From positions 257,530-321,529 of the forward strand of contig NZ_KE007351.1 in assembly GCF_000400715.1 (NCBI RefSeq): a stretch of 64,000 nucleotides of DNA, in the 5' to 3' direction. This document shows positions 34,426 through 43,873 of the stretch, in pieces. Each line of letters starts with the position of its first letter. Position 1 is the stretch's first letter. This DNA is from Acinetobacter genomosp. 15BJ. Lineage in GTDB: Bacteria; Pseudomonadota; Gammaproteobacteria; Pseudomonadales; Moraxellaceae. Both the position numbers and the translations under genes were made by a program. Under the pieces are notes generated by a model, which was not told where the DNA came from, searched no databases, and worked only from the letters and a program-made list of their open reading frames with translations.

Positions 34426-34873
34426 CTTCTTTGTTCATTAGTGGTGCTGTATCATTCACGGAGGATTTATTGTTATAACAATGGATTATTTTTTTCTTTA
34501 TTTCTTCATTACGCAGATCAAAAAAAAGAATCAAGAATTGCGCAGTGAATTCTCTCCGAGTATTAAAAATTTCTGATGTCATTTTTGAGTCGATATATTT
34601 TTCCACATTACAAATCAATTGCAGTTGTGGAACATAGTTAACATTCGCTCGGACTGACCTATCGCTTTTAAGAAGCTCTAAAATTTGACACCAGAGTTTT
34701 ACATAAATTTTTTTGAAATCATTCTGCTTAGCCTTGTTGTTGCCTGGTCTTATTTTTTCTAATTGTTTAAGCCTAGTCTTCACATTGGCCAACTCTTTCG
34801 CTTGAGTTGAGAACGGCAGAACAAACTGATAAAGAAAAACCTTCATATTTTTTACCATTTGTTCAAAATTCAT
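34418..34873 (-). CDS. small first gene of the recombinase operon
   Basis: 151 residues, MNFEQMVKNMKVFLYQFVLP..., basic and helical, no recognised domain. Its position, ahead of two large recombinase-like genes and overlapping the second by 8 bp, recalls the small accessory protein of multi-recombinase transposons (for example TnpC of Tn554), but that is analogy only. The start and upstream DNA are duplicated in diverged form at 36381-36609. Confidence 0.65.
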   Translation of the reverse strand: MNFEQMVKNMKVFLYQFVLPFSTQAKELANVKTRLKQLEKIRPGNNKAKQNDFKKIYVKLWCQILELLKSDRSVRANVNYVPQLQLICNVEKYIDSKMTSEIFNTRREFTAQFLILFFDLRNEEIKKKIIHCYNNKSSVNDTAPLMNKEVE

Positions 34874-35022
34874 TATTTAATAAGATCAAAATTAATTACT
34901 AAATATTTATACCATTTTTCTATTATTTATTTATAAAATGAACTATTTTTTCATATATTTTTGTTTTATAGTTACATTTAAAAAAAATATTCTTCCATTT
35001 TACTATGATTTTTGGTTATTAC
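34840..35022. repeat. upstream end of the recombinase element, copy 1
   Basis: The 5' coding part of the small gene plus ~150 bp of very AT-rich upstream DNA, ending GGTTATTAC. It aligns by eye along its length with 36381-36609, with many substitutions. Similarity stops at GTTATTAC in both, so that may be the element terminus or its recombination site. Confidence 0.6.
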
Positions 35023-35129
35023 ATGCCATTTCAATGGAATGCATCTGTAAATCACATAAGTTATTTTTGACTAAAACTGTTCAACATGTTCAGCCTCCTA
35101 ACAAGCTATCATAACGATTAATATTGGCT
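35023..35129. other. short AT-rich gap
   Basis: Between the putative element end and the istA relic. No gene. Contains a TGTTCAACATGTTCA imperfect palindrome (35078-35092) of unknown meaning. Confidence 0.35.
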
Positions 35130-36310
35130 TGAGGCTCATGACGTAGTTGCAATCAATTCTGTTCTGACAGATCCAGATTGGCTGGTGATGTCGAAGAAAT
35201 TAAATGCCGCAATTCATTCATTACGATGGATGAAATGCACCATACTATAGGGTCAGTTCACAAGTAACCTGTAGTGCTCTTACCCACACTCCTTAACTGC
35301 AAGCAACAATATGACAAACGCATAATCTTCATTAGGATATTTCAGTATTTTGTCTCGGACTTTGAGTATGGCAGGCGGAAATTCCTAAAATGGGACACCA
35401 TGACGGACTGCGCTAGGTTTCTGTCAAAGCTTACATGCTAGATGATCACGTCCAAACGGACGGGGATAATCAACGCTGACCTGATGCTTATAAATCATTT
35501 TAATATGGTCGGCATAGGCATGGACGAGCACAATTTTTCTGGCGTACTGGGCTGGTACACTGTAACGGTTGAGGTCACAGTGAATCAGATGGCGGTTGCT
35601 TACGCGTAAGACATGCAGAATATAACCATCAAATGGCTGCTGGATGGCAATGAGATGGCATTTTCCATGTCATAAACATCCATTATCCGATATTGTTTCA
35701 TGATCGAGTACTATCTTTTGGCAAGCTTCTGATATCGCAACTCCAGCCAATGATTGAACTCATGCTGATCATTAAATTTCAGACATGGGATGAATAACCA
35801 TTCACGAATATTGCCGAACTGATTTTCGAATTGACCTTCTTCCCAGCCTGACGTGGGTGTACATGCAACAAGATCAAATAGGTAATGTACGCCAAGTGCC
35901 ATAAAACACCAGTTAAATTGCCGTTCCTTGCCTGTCATAATGATATCTACAACGGTCTTGATTGCCATAGACCATTCGTTTTGGTATGCCACCTAAGAAG
36001 TGAAAAACGCATTGATGTGTGTCCATGACCATTTCCTGTATTTCTATAGAAAAAGCTACAACAAAGCATTTACAGCTATGGGCTAAACGAAAATGTGCAA
36101 TTTTGACTTGATGCATGTCACCTGAAAGTTCTACCGTTTCATAACTCCAGAAAAACTAGCACATATCTCCAGGCAACAGCATGGGAACAAAAGTTAGTTT
36201 GGATTTAGGACGTAAAACGGACTTATTTCAAATTCCAACATAACGCTGCACTGAATCATAAGTACCTTGGTGGCCTTCGGTCTGCAAGCATTCAAATAAA
36301 CATCATGCTG
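35130..36310 (-). pseudogene. istA: decayed IS21-family istA transposase
   Basis: Several reverse-strand frames in order spell an IstA: ...RYVGI, LLPGDMC, SYETVELSGDMHQVKIAHFR, MVMDTHQCVFHFLGGIPKRM, VDIIMTGKERQFN, VHYLFDLVACTPTSGWEEGQ, NIREWLFIPCLKFND, and finally SNRHLIHCDLNRYSVPAQYA, HQVSVDYPRPFGRD. Frameshifts and stops interrupt it repeatedly, so it is dead. No istB follows. It interrupts the second copy of the small recombinase-operon gene. The boundaries are approximate. Confidence 0.75.
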
Positions 36311-36380
36311 TACATCGTTGTTGTTTTGGTCGATAACTGTCCCGAATGATCCAGTACCTAGGATGACGTTATATTCACCA

Positions 36381-36609
36381 AGCTTAGGTTGGAGTTGAGA
36401 GTGGCAGAATAAATTGATAAAAAACACCTTGATATTTTTTACCAATTGTTCAAAACTCATGATTTAATCAGTTCAAAATTACACAGCAAATACTTATATA
36501 ATTTTTCCTATTTTTTATTTAAAAAATTATTTATTTTAATATATATTATTGTTTTACAATAATATTTAAATAATCATTCTTCCAATTTTTTTTGATTTAG
36601 TGTTATTAC
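36381..36609. repeat. diverged second copy of the recombinase element's upstream end
   Basis: On the reverse strand MSFEQLVKNIKVFF (start at 36460) parallels MNFEQMVKNMKVFL of the intact gene, and the AT-rich DNA beyond the start parallels 34874-35022, ending GTTATTAC. The coding part is cut after ~26 codons by IS21 debris. It indicates a second, older relative of the same element at this site. Confidence 0.6.
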
Positions 36610-37056
36610 CCCCCTAAATCCATGTTTGGCATCTTCTATTACACAAATAATTTAGAAGTATCCACGATTTAAATTGCTTGTCCTCCCCCCCTCTCACGCC
36701 CAAAAAATTTATACTGAAAGGCAGATTAAGCCCGCACGAGTTACATATTCACCGCATGCTATATTGAAAGCATTAAGAAAATATCCTCAATATTTATAGG
36801 ATTTTTAAAATATGAACTACTTTTCGAAGAACCCTTCTAAGTCATGTGGCCTAAAAGGAAAAATGAAAATACTGAAATCTCCGTTTCAACAATCAGTCCA
36901 AGTACATCCTGATGATTTTCTGTAACCTATATCCAAGGACCATACCTCCCTTTCGATGTACTGCATAACAAAGTCCACCTTAACTACACGATAGCTGTAG
37001 AATAATTCCATTATTTTGTGGTTTAATTAAATTATTAAAGATTAAGCCCCAATATA
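36610..37056. other. intergenic region upstream of hipBA
   Basis: 447 bp without a convincing gene. A 37-codon open frame at 36812-36925 has AGGA 11 bp before its ATG, but nothing else supports it. The hipBA promoter must lie near 37000; TATAAT-like sequence is present at 37050-37055, too close to the ATG to be the only one. Confidence 0.35.
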
Positions 37057-37362
37057 ATGGATTTATATTTCACTAAACCCGAAGAAGTTGTGACTCTTTT
37101 AGGTGAGCGTTTACGTAAGCAACGACTCATTCTGGAGATGTCCCAAGCTGACGTTGCAGCACGAGCAGGTGTCGGCGTAAATACTGTTTCGAATCTAGAA
37201 GCGGGGCGAAATGTATCTGTTGAAAATTTAGTCCGTATTGCAATGGTCTTGGGCCGATTACACGAACTTCAGGAGCTATTCCAACCTCAGCTTAACAGTG
37301 TAAATGACATTTTACGCTATGAGAGTCAAAGTAAGCGACAGCGTATTAAGAGGAAGGGATAA
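37057..37362 (+). CDS. hipB: HipB-type Xre antitoxin
   Basis: A 101-residue helix-turn-helix protein (MSQADVAARAGVGVNTVSNL, EAGRNVSVENLVRIAMVLGR) that should bind its own operator and restrain HipA. The stop overlaps the start of hipA by one base (TAATG), so the two are coupled. The basic tail (SKRQRIKRKG) fits DNA contact. The assignment rests on the HTH plus the partner. Confidence 0.85.
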   Translation: MDLYFTKPEEVVTLLGERLRKQRLILEMSQADVAARAGVGVNTVSNLEAGRNVSVENLVRIAMVLGRLHELQELFQPQLNSVNDILRYESQSKRQRIKRKG

Positions 37363-38627
37363 TGCTCAATAGGCTTAATATTTATTACAATGGTTGGGGT
37401 GAAACTTGGCTGTGGGGAACGCTGATTAGTTCAACTGCCACAACTGGTAGACCTAGCATCGCTTTTGAATATAGTCCAGAAGCAATACAGCGAGGTGTTG
37501 AGCTCTCTTCTTACTTACTCCCTTTAAAAGGTCTACCATTCAGACAGGGTTTTCCTACTCATCAAATGGGATTGCCTGGTCCAGTCTATGATGCTTTGCC
37601 GGATGGTTGGGGCATGTTGTTGATGGATCGATATTTTCGAAAAATTGGACTGAATCCGGCACGAATCGGCCCTTTGGAACGTCTAACTTATATTAGCACC
37701 CATGCAATGGGTGCCCTCTCCTTTGAACCCTGTGTCGCAGAGATGCAAACTTCAGAGAATATTCCCCTGCCGCAATTGGCACAGGAAGTCCAAGAAGTCC
37801 TCAAAGGAGAAGGTGGCGAATTTTTACAACATTTGCTGGTCATGGGTGGCTCCCCCCAAGGTGCCAGACCCAAAGCATTGGTTTACCGAGATCCTGTCAA
37901 TTTTGAGTTTTCGACTCAAGCTTCTGATCAACATGAAGCCTGGCTGATTAAGTTTCCTGCTCAGCAAGAGCATCCTGAAGTCTGCGCCATTGAAGCCGTC
38001 TATGCAGAATGTTTGCGGCTTTGTGCAATCGAGACTCCAGATACCCATTTCTTTAATTTGCCCAATGGTTTAACGGCTTTTGCTTCTAAACGATTCGACC
38101 GTCAAAATGGTATGCGGATTCCAATGCAGAGTTTGGCTGCATATACAGGAGCAGACTATAAAGTTCCAGGTAGCCTAGACTATCGCAATTTTCTCCGGGC
38201 AACCTTGATGTGTACGCAAGATGTACGAGAAAGATTGTATGCTTTTAAACGTGCTGTGTTTAATGTGCTTTTCAATAATCGGGATGACCATACTAAGAAC
38301 TTTTCTTTTCTCATGGAGAAAAATGGTCAATGGAAATTGTCTCCAGCCTATGATGTGACCTTCTGCGAGGGTCCAGGTGGTTATCATCAAATGGACATTA
38401 TGGGCGAAGCGCTCAATATTTCCCGAAATGACATACATAAACTCGGTACTTCAGAAGCTAATCTGACTACTCTAGAAGTCGATGAGATCATCTTGGCCAT
38501 GCGTGAAATTGCACTTCAATTTAGTCAAATTGCGCAGCGCCTGTATCCCAATCAAATTCGAGAATCTACCCTACAGATGATTCAAACACGAATTCAACAA
38601 AATATTGATTTTTTAACGGCAACGTAA
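37362..38627 (+). CDS. hipA: HipA-family serine/threonine kinase toxin
   Basis: A 421-residue HipA-type kinase. It has the N-terminal HipA_N region (LPLKGLPFRQGFPTHQMGLP), the glycine loop MGGSPQGARPK, the catalytic loop NNRDDHTKNFSFL with D308/D309, and a DFG-like YDVTF. E. coli HipA phosphorylates glutamyl-tRNA synthetase and provokes persistence; the target of this one is unknown. Length and motif order are normal, so it is likely active and held by HipB. Confidence 0.88.
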   Translation: MLNRLNIYYNGWGETWLWGTLISSTATTGRPSIAFEYSPEAIQRGVELSSYLLPLKGLPFRQGFPTHQMGLPGPVYDALPDGWGMLLMDRYFRKIGLNPARIGPLERLTYISTHAMGALSFEPCVAEMQTSENIPLPQLAQEVQEVLKGEGGEFLQHLLVMGGSPQGARPKALVYRDPVNFEFSTQASDQHEAWLIKFPAQQEHPEVCAIEAVYAECLRLCAIETPDTHFFNLPNGLTAFASKRFDRQNGMRIPMQSLAAYTGADYKVPGSLDYRNFLRATLMCTQDVRERLYAFKRAVFNVLFNNRDDHTKNFSFLMEKNGQWKLSPAYDVTFCEGPGGYHQMDIMGEALNISRNDIHKLGTSEANLTTLEVDEIILAMREIALQFSQIAQRLYPNQIRESTLQMIQTRIQQNIDFLTAT

Positions 38628-39068
38628 CTGGAATCCAAATTAAGTTCCTGCTCTCATATTCAAATAGGCTTAGATGTAGTTTAACAGTCGCTAAATAATC
38701 TGTAGAACCTGCGAATTAACTCATTTTATCACCAAGAACATTTAATGAAGCACCACCAAGATATGTTCTGCACTATCTCAGTTGTATGGGCTGTAATATC
38801 CATAAACAGCTAAAAAGCCCTGTACTCCTTATGGATTTAAGTTCTGCAAACGTGAAAGAATTAATCCTACAGTGTGGTATTAGCCCAGATGTATGCCGTT
38901 TGTGCATCTAACATTGCAGCATCATATTTTTTGAATATCACTTGTCCAAAACTGGCTGATGTACCATATTGAGTTATGCCATCACCGAAAAGTCAGTAAA
39001 ATTTTGAGCTATTTAAACGTGAAATCACTACATCTAGATCGAAAATCACTAAGAAACACTGTCACCAT
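38628..39068. other. intergenic region without supported genes
   Basis: No coding frame or RNA that I can support over this stretch. It lies between convergently oriented hipA and the small gene at 39219. Confidence 0.4.
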
Positions 39069-39102
39069 AAAAAAAGGTCTGCACTACGGATAGATACAGA
39101 CC
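39069..39102 (-). terminator. intrinsic terminator of the small gene at 39219
   Basis: On the reverse strand GGTCTG...CAGACC (arms 39076-39081 and 39097-39102) followed by seven T. Confidence 0.65.
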
Positions 39103-39218
39103 AAACTCTGGATAACTACCAGCGCGAGAAATATGTCTCAATTTTGCATAAACATGATTATTCACACAAGTTAAATATTTGTTACCGTTTTCACTTAAAG
39201 AAATTCTTCAATCAAAAA

Positions 39219-39455
39219 TTAATCATCTGCTATAAATGTAAGTTCATAATCATCGTGGGTGATTTTAATCTTTATCCCGCGATAACAACGCTTATCCGGA
39301 TCTAAAGCTGAATTAGCCACTTCGTCTGCGAATTTAGGATCCCCTCTAAACTTGTCATATAGCTTGTAACCAATTCGTATCTTTTTAATTTTCTTATTCT
39401 TCTTCTCGTTATTATCTAATGTTTGGTCTAAAAAATCTAAATTAAGGTCACTCAC
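39219..39455 (-). CDS. small hypothetical protein
   Basis: 78 residues, a very Lys/Asp-rich N-terminal half (DNNEKKNKKIKKIRIGYKLY), then DPDKRCYRGIKIKITHDDYE. GTG start with GAGGG nine bases upstream; a terminator follows, which supports a real transcript. No family recognised. Confidence 0.55.
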   Translation of the reverse strand: MSDLNLDFLDQTLDNNEKKNKKIKKIRIGYKLYDKFRGDPKFADEVANSALDPDKRCYRGIKIKITHDDYELTFIADD

Positions 39456-39799
39456 TCGGTTTACCCTCTGGTGCTTTTTAAAAAGAAGTGCCTAACTCTA
39501 GCCTGATTAGTATTACAAATACCAGAAATATTACCCAACAAAATACCTACCTATTGCGAGGTTCAATTGTATAAATTTCCTAATGAACAACCTATTTGTT
39601 TTCTTTGTTCAGGAATGAAGTGATAAAAATCAAAACTCTGATATATGCTCTCTATTATATTGAAAAAAATTAAGGGTATAACATTATCTACTCATGATGT
39701 TCTCTCCTATACAAGAAGACGATATTTATCTAGGAGAGGAGTGACAGGCGCTTTAATGATATTAGAAGATATTTTTTATTCTTCATATTTACGTATATT
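39456..39799. other. intergenic region downstream of tonB
   Basis: 344 bp, AT-rich, no gene seen. It lies between the tonB end and the upstream region of the small gene; no strong terminator hairpin found for the tonB operon. Confidence 0.4.
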
Positions 39800-40564
39800 T
39801 CATGAAATTCGATATTGAAATGTATTTTTAACATTCAATACACTCGTCGGCTTGCCATCTACTAATCTCGGCTGATACTTAAAATTAAGTGCAGCCTGTA
39901 TTGAAGGACGTACAAACATCGGATGACAATCACCTTGTGCTTTTGGATTTTCAACTCTTCCTTTTTCATTCACGCTATAAACAACTGTACAGTCCCCTTC
40001 GATCTTTCGATCTAAAGCTGATTCAGGATATGTAGGTGCAATTTTGGAAACAGGTTGATAGTTTTTTACATCAAAAGTCGCTGTTTGGCTGGATTGTGCT
40101 TTTGATGTTGTCGGCTTGTCATTCATAGACTGCGTTGCAAGGTTTGACTTCGGTTCAGTCTCTGCTACTTTCTTAGTTTCTGTTGTTGTACTTGAATTTT
40201 CAGCTGACACCTGCTGTGGTTGTTTATTGGCCACAGGTGCAACTTTCTCACTTTTGGATTCCACAAATTTCTTGTCAGTTTTCAGCTGTGTTTCTTTAGG
40301 TTGCTCAACCTGCTTTTTTTGAGGGGGCTGATCAGCAACTTTTTTCTCAACCACGGCTTCAGGCTGTTTTATTTTTGGCTGCTCTAGGACTAGTGGTGGC
40401 AGTTGAATAAATTGTAATTGAATCGTTTTCGGCTGGGGCTCTTTGAATGTTTCATGCATTTCAACCGTACCAAGCCAGGCAATCACCGCAATATGTAAGC
40501 CTGCTGTGACTGTTAAAGCTAGCCCCTGATCACGAAACCTGATTTTTGATGCTATTGCCATCAT
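39800..40564 (-). CDS. tonB: TonB energy transducer
   Basis: A 254-residue TonB. One N-terminal membrane anchor (~residues 14-32, GLALTVTAGLHIAVIAWLG), a long Pro/Lys/Gln/Glu periplasm-spanning linker (EQPKIKQPEAVVEKK...), and a C-terminal TonB domain with YPESALDRKIEGDCTVVYSV. It transmits proton-motive force from ExbB/ExbD to the receptor. ATGA overlap with exbD. The receptor encoded upstream in this locus is its probable dedicated client. Confidence 0.93.
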   Translation of the reverse strand: MMAIASKIRFRDQGLALTVTAGLHIAVIAWLGTVEMHETFKEPQPKTIQLQFIQLPPLVLEQPKIKQPEAVVEKKVADQPPQKKQVEQPKETQLKTDKKFVESKSEKVAPVANKQPQQVSAENSSTTTETKKVAETEPKSNLATQSMNDKPTTSKAQSSQTATFDVKNYQPVSKIAPTYPESALDRKIEGDCTVVYSVNEKGRVENPKAQGDCHPMFVRPSIQAALNFKYQPRLVDGKPTSVLNVKNTFQYRIS

Positions 40565-41007
40565 GATTGTGGTTCCTCCGTGATTAAGCCCAAGTTGGTC
40601 ACGCCACTCTTTTGCAAGACTGCGATGGCTTGTGCAACTAATTGATAGTCAGCATTCTGATCTGCACGAACATAAAACTGTAGGCTTTGATCGTTATTGA
40701 TCATGGGAATTAATTTTTGTTGCATACTGCTTAAATCGATCGCTTGATCAGTCACTTTTTCTGTATTCACTTCTGACCCAATATTCCAGTAATACTGGCC
40801 ATTCGCCTGAATGGATAAAGTCACGATACGCTGCTGTTGTGACGCTGGCATGACATCGGCATCGACTTTAGGTAAATCAATTTTAATCCCTTGTGTCAGC
40901 ATCGGTGCGGTCACCATAAAAATCACCAACAGCACCAGCATGACATCGATATAGGGGACTACATTCATCTCTGCATTGGGTTTCAACTTTTGAGGACGCT
41001 TGATCAT
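40561..41007 (-). CDS. exbD: ExbD biopolymer transport protein
   Basis: 148 residues, with one membrane segment near the N-terminus (DVMLVLLVIFMVTAPMLTQG) in which the leading Asp is the conserved proton-path residue, then a periplasmic domain. Works in a complex with ExbB and TonB in the inner membrane. 12 bp after exbB. Confidence 0.93.
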   Translation of the reverse strand: MIKRPQKLKPNAEMNVVPYIDVMLVLLVIFMVTAPMLTQGIKIDLPKVDADVMPASQQQRIVTLSIQANGQYYWNIGSEVNTEKVTDQAIDLSSMQQKLIPMINNDQSLQFYVRADQNADYQLVAQAIAVLQKSGVTNLGLITEEPQS

Positions 41008-41019
41008 GACTCTTACTCC

Positions 41020-41718
41020 TTAACGCGAACTGCGCTCAGTATGTCCAAGCAAACGGTAAATTCTGGTTTGTAACTCATTGGCAAAGCCGTAATAGCGACT
41101 AGATAACTTGTCAGCACGTGCCGAAAACCGGTTGTAAGCCACTACAGCCGGAATGGCTGCAAATAGGCCTATTGCGGTCGCAATCAAAGCTTCTGCAATG
41201 CCTGGTGCAACGGTATTTAAAGTCGCCTGCTCAACGCCAGATAGTCCAATAAAAGCATTCATAATTCCCCAAACCGTTCCAAACAAGCCGATGTAAGGAC
41301 TAACAGAGCCTACTGTTGCAAGGAAAGTAAGATTTTGTTGGAGCTTTTCTTCTTCTTCACTGATGCTACTGAGTAACCGACGTTCTACACCATCGATTAC
41401 ATCAGCCGTAGTGAGCTGTTCATCTTTTATCAGTTGATGATATTCATCTACCCCATATTGAAAGATACTGACCACCCCTTTGTGCTGTTCGGACTGTTGG
41501 TATTCCTGCTGTAATAGGTTTAAATCTTTTTGCTGTCTAAAGTTCTTTAAAAACCGATGCCAGAGTTGCTCTTGCCCACGCAGTAGCATGCCGTGACGTA
41601 CAATCAGATACCAGCTCACCACCGAAGCTAAGACTAGAATCAACATCACAATTTTGACTAAAACACTGGCATGGCTGATCAGTATCCACACTGACATTTG
41701 ATCCATTGTTGCTTGCAT
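41020..41718 (-). CDS. exbB: ExbB proton-channel protein
   Basis: 232 residues of the MotA/TolQ/ExbB family with three membrane segments: near the N-terminus (VKIVMLILVLASVVSWYLIV), LATVGSVSPYIGLFGTVWGI and IAEALIATAIGLFAAIPAVV. These include the conserved GLFGTVWGIM and family Thr positions. ATG at 41718 is chosen because GGGGAG is six bases upstream; a TTG four codons earlier is less likely. Confidence 0.93.
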   Translation of the reverse strand: MQATMDQMSVWILISHASVLVKIVMLILVLASVVSWYLIVRHGMLLRGQEQLWHRFLKNFRQQKDLNLLQQEYQQSEQHKGVVSIFQYGVDEYHQLIKDEQLTTADVIDGVERRLLSSISEEEEKLQQNLTFLATVGSVSPYIGLFGTVWGIMNAFIGLSGVEQATLNTVAPGIAEALIATAIGLFAAIPAVVAYNRFSARADKLSSRYYGFANELQTRIYRLLGHTERSSR

Positions 41719-41815
41719 AACGCTCCCCAATTTTTTAATTGCTGCTTGCTGCAGCGTAGGTATTTATAAAAGTGGGCTGTGCTTTGCTACACCAGCCCAT
41801 ATACTGAATTAACAT

Positions 41816-43795
41816 TTAGTCCAAGTGTAGGGCTTGTGCTATTTTTTCCCAAGGAACGTACTTAAAGTTCTGATTAGTTTCTGGCATACGTTTGCGTCCG
41901 TCTTGTACCACCAGCATGCCTTGTTTCCACTTACCACCAAAATCTTGAGAACTCACATCCAAACCGTCGGTTTCTGAGACGGCATCAATCCCTTTTTCGG
42001 TGTTAATCCCTACTCGGAATGCGCCCCGAACTGTATACGGTGCTTTGCTATCCACAACCACAAAACTGTCATTGCCTTGACTAGATACCACTAGGTAACT
42101 TTTGTCTTTTGCATGATAAAGTCCCATGCCTTCAATGTCGTCATATAAGACATCCCCCACAGCAAGTACTTGCTGCATCGGTAACTGGGTCTTTGGATTA
42201 AGATCTCTAACCCATACTGCAACATCTTCTTCAGCTAAGAAAATACGTCCTGTGGCATCGTCGACTACACAACCTTCAGGTTGCGTTTTCACGGAAAATC
42301 GTTGGACTTCTTGAGCCTGCAATTTCTGCTGTGTTGCGGTAATGTGATACTGAATAAACGTGCCATTTTTATCGTTCGGAATGGCATAGATTTCACCTTG
42401 AGCGTCGCGGTACATACAGATGCCATAGATGTCATCTAGCTCAGTTGGAAGCTCGCCAAGTACTGAAACCTTGCCTGTGTTAGGTTGGATCGCAAAGACA
42501 TGCAGACTGTTATGGTCTCGGTTCGATGCCACTGCCAAATCAACAGTCTGATTACCCCACTTAAAACCATGACGGACATCGACATTGTTCAATCGTCCGA
42601 CAGGTAAATATTGGATGGCTTTCCCTTGCAAATCACTAACCTGTAACCCCCCTTGTTTGTCCGTCGCTAGAATACGGGACTGGCTCGGCTGTGCTGCGTT
42701 ATGCCAAATGGCAGGATCATCAGCAGCATCCCCTGTGCTTGGGACACCCTCAGTCTGGACTTCTGCGGGGATCGTGACAATATTTGCTGTGCGCTGGGTT
42801 GCCTGCGTTGGCCATTCAAGCTCTGTGGTCTTGGCAGTTTTATCATCTAAAATCAACAACGCTTTATCGCTATCATTGCCACGAATACTCAGGCTTTCGG
42901 CTTCTTTTACTGTATCCAGCACTAAAGAAGATAATCTATTCCAGTACTTATCCTGCTTTTGATAACGGTAAAGTAATGGTTTTTCTTCATCTAATACCGC
43001 TACCAGATCATCCACAATCGCAATTGCAGAAGGTGTACCTTGAATCGAACCAAAAGGTTCTACAAGATCAACAGCTTGGCGTACCATGTCCGCTTCAGAA
43101 TGCGCAGGATATGCCCAAACCCCCACATTCGCCTCATTAATGAATAGTTCAGCTGAAGCATCATTCACTTTACAGACACTACTCGCGGGCGGAAAACTTA
43201 AACGTCGTACCAGTTTGGGTTGCACAAGTGCTTTTTCATGATTGGCAACCAACCATTGCTCACCAATCCCCTCTTCGCCCACCAAGAATGCAAAACTTAA
43301 ACCTTGTGGGTCGGTGTATAAGCAGACATCTTCAGACTTAAAGGTACGTTTTGGAATAAAAACCGATTTATCCCAGCTTTTGTTCTGCAAGTTCATACTC
43401 AAGAGCTGAATTTGCTGTTGTTGTAAATTCGAGGTAGCAATCAATAAACGCTCTGCTCCAATGCGATAATCAAAACGTCCAAACTGACCCTGAATTTGAT
43501 ATAAGACATTTTGTTCATCGTCTAGAAACTGCAACCCTTTATTTTTACTCGTTAACACTCCAGCAACTTCAGGCCAGGTACTCAAACTTAACCATTGCAT
43601 ATCTTCAGCTTTAGCATCATTGATGTCGACTTCACGTAACTGTAGCTTTGCTGCTTGCGGTTGATCCAGCTGAGGTATTGAGGATTGAAGCGCTGTGCTA
43701 CTCGGAGCCGATGCTAAAATACCGTGTTGACTACATGCCGTCAGCAAGCATAAGCAACTGGTTAAAACCGACAACTTAAAACATGAAACATTCAT
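41816..43795 (-). CDS. beta-propeller phytase, lipoprotein
   Basis: A 659-residue phytase (PF02333 type) that should remove phosphate from inositol hexakisphosphate using calcium. The N-terminus carries a lipobox signal (LCLLTACSQ), so it is membrane-anchored and probably surface- or periplasm-facing. Catalytic half from ~residue 340: DDPAIWHNAAQPSQSRILAT, DLAVASNRDHNSLHVFAI, DDIYGICMYRDAQGEIYAIP, QPEGCVVDDATGRIFLAEED, DDIEGMGLYHAKD, ETDGLDVSS. The N-terminal half looks like a second, degenerate propeller, as in two-domain phytases. ATG at 43795 preferred to TTG at 43807. It sits between the receptor gene and exbB in one direction of transcription. Confidence 0.88.
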   Translation of the reverse strand: MNVSCFKLSVLTSCLCLLTACSQHGILASAPSSTALQSSIPQLDQPQAAKLQLREVDINDAKAEDMQWLSLSTWPEVAGVLTSKNKGLQFLDDEQNVLYQIQGQFGRFDYRIGAERLLIATSNLQQQQIQLLSMNLQNKSWDKSVFIPKRTFKSEDVCLYTDPQGLSFAFLVGEEGIGEQWLVANHEKALVQPKLVRRLSFPPASSVCKVNDASAELFINEANVGVWAYPAHSEADMVRQAVDLVEPFGSIQGTPSAIAIVDDLVAVLDEEKPLLYRYQKQDKYWNRLSSLVLDTVKEAESLSIRGNDSDKALLILDDKTAKTTELEWPTQATQRTANIVTIPAEVQTEGVPSTGDAADDPAIWHNAAQPSQSRILATDKQGGLQVSDLQGKAIQYLPVGRLNNVDVRHGFKWGNQTVDLAVASNRDHNSLHVFAIQPNTGKVSVLGELPTELDDIYGICMYRDAQGEIYAIPNDKNGTFIQYHITATQQKLQAQEVQRFSVKTQPEGCVVDDATGRIFLAEEDVAVWVRDLNPKTQLPMQQVLAVGDVLYDDIEGMGLYHAKDKSYLVVSSQGNDSFVVVDSKAPYTVRGAFRVGINTEKGIDAVSETDGLDVSSQDFGGKWKQGMLVVQDGRKRMPETNQNFKYVPWEKIAQALHLD

Positions 43796-43873
43796 AGAAA
43801 TACTCAAAATTGGGTTAAACCGCCTCGGGTCTTCTCATGTAGAGAAAACCTCAGGACGAATATTTAATTCGGT

